This document shows positions 6,821-6,988 of a DNA stretch of 6,988 nt, piece by piece (positions within the stretch are counted from its first letter, which is position 1; each line of letters opens with the position of its first letter). The translations under genes and the position numbers were made by a program. The stretch is from NCBI GenBank assembly GCA_947372575.1, contig CANBUF010000095.1:1-6988 (forward strand), given 5' to 3'. The notes beneath the pieces are model-generated. The model ran no database searches. It had not been told where the DNA came from and was given only the letters and a program-made list of their open reading frames with translations. This stretch comes from Alcaligenaceae bacterium (lineage in GTDB: Bacteria; Pseudomonadota; Gammaproteobacteria; Burkholderiales; Burkholderiaceae).

Positions 6821-6988
6821 ATGCTAGTCACCTTCAGCAGCAAGGCCGGCGCAGATATCCTGATGCTTTCGCAACACGCAAAACCCATCCTGCGGATTGC
6901 AGGAAAAGACATCGAAAAAGAAATCCCCGTACGCGGCGTATTTACACCTGAGCAGCTAGGTCAAGCCATTCAAGCACTCGATCAAGCA
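6821..6988 (+). CDS. DUF1840 family protein (N-terminal 56 codons, runs off right edge)
   Basis: The visible protein opens MLVTFSSKAGADILMLSQHA and continues KPILRIAGKD ... RGVFTPEQLGQAIQALDQA. The pattern MLVTFxSKA-AD-xM-HAKPxLxxAGK followed by RGVFTxEQLxxAI is the one I know for DUF1840, small cytoplasmic proteins of about 100-110 residues common in betaproteobacteria and without an assigned function. There is no signal peptide or membrane segment in the visible part. A clear ribosome site (TGAGGA) precedes the ATG. It is the only substantial plus-strand gene, transcribed away from the RHS gene. It probably belongs to the conserved chromosomal backbone rather than to the toxin locus, and nothing suggests it acts as an immunity protein, though its unseen C-terminal half limits that judgement. 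Confidence 0.82.
   Translation, partial: MLVTFSSKAGADILMLSQHAKPILRIAGKDIEKEIPVRGVFTPEQLGQAIQALDQA

Overview
The window looks like a chromosomal segment of a Burkholderiales betaproteobacterium, probably Alcaligenaceae-like. Three things point that way: the minus-strand order argS - SPOR-domain protein - dsbA, which is familiar from Bordetella/Achromobacter-type genomes; an ArgS that resembles the roughly 561-residue Bordetella enzyme; and a DUF1840 gene, a family I associate with betaproteobacteria. The genus cannot be fixed from the sequence alone.

Layout, left to right. Positions 1-480 (minus) hold the first 160 codons of a periplasmic DsbA-type thiol oxidase that runs off the left edge. 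Positions 564-1280 (minus) encode an FtsN-like membrane-anchored SPOR protein. Positions 1289-2974 (minus) encode arginyl-tRNA synthetase. Positions 3039-6725 (minus) encode a 1228-residue RHS/YD-repeat protein ending in a DUF2235 (Tle1-like) serine lipase domain. Positions 6821-6988 (plus) hold the first 56 codons of a divergently transcribed DUF1840 protein that runs off the right edge. The four larger minus-strand genes lie head to tail. argS and the SPOR gene are 8 nt apart and probably translationally coupled.

The accessory element is the RHS-lipase gene, sitting between housekeeping argS and the DUF1840 gene. It has the layout of a polymorphic toxin: a DUF6531-like segment, a YD-repeat shell, the RHS core-associated domain ending in DPLGL, then a C-terminal toxin with the Ser, Asp and His expected for catalysis. 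It departs from the usual pattern in four ways. No immunity gene follows it, because argS begins 64 nt after its stop codon. It has no N-terminal PAAR domain, only a short hydrophobic segment. Four of its five cysteines form two close pairs near the N-terminus. A possible 18-codon leader ORF overlaps its start codon as ATGA.

The operon-like genes suggest a conserved cell-envelope and translation block (argS, SPOR, dsbA) next to an acquired or lineage-specific effector. I found no tRNA, rRNA, CRISPR array, insertion sequence or attachment site. Every base is covered by a gene except short gaps of 95 nt or less.
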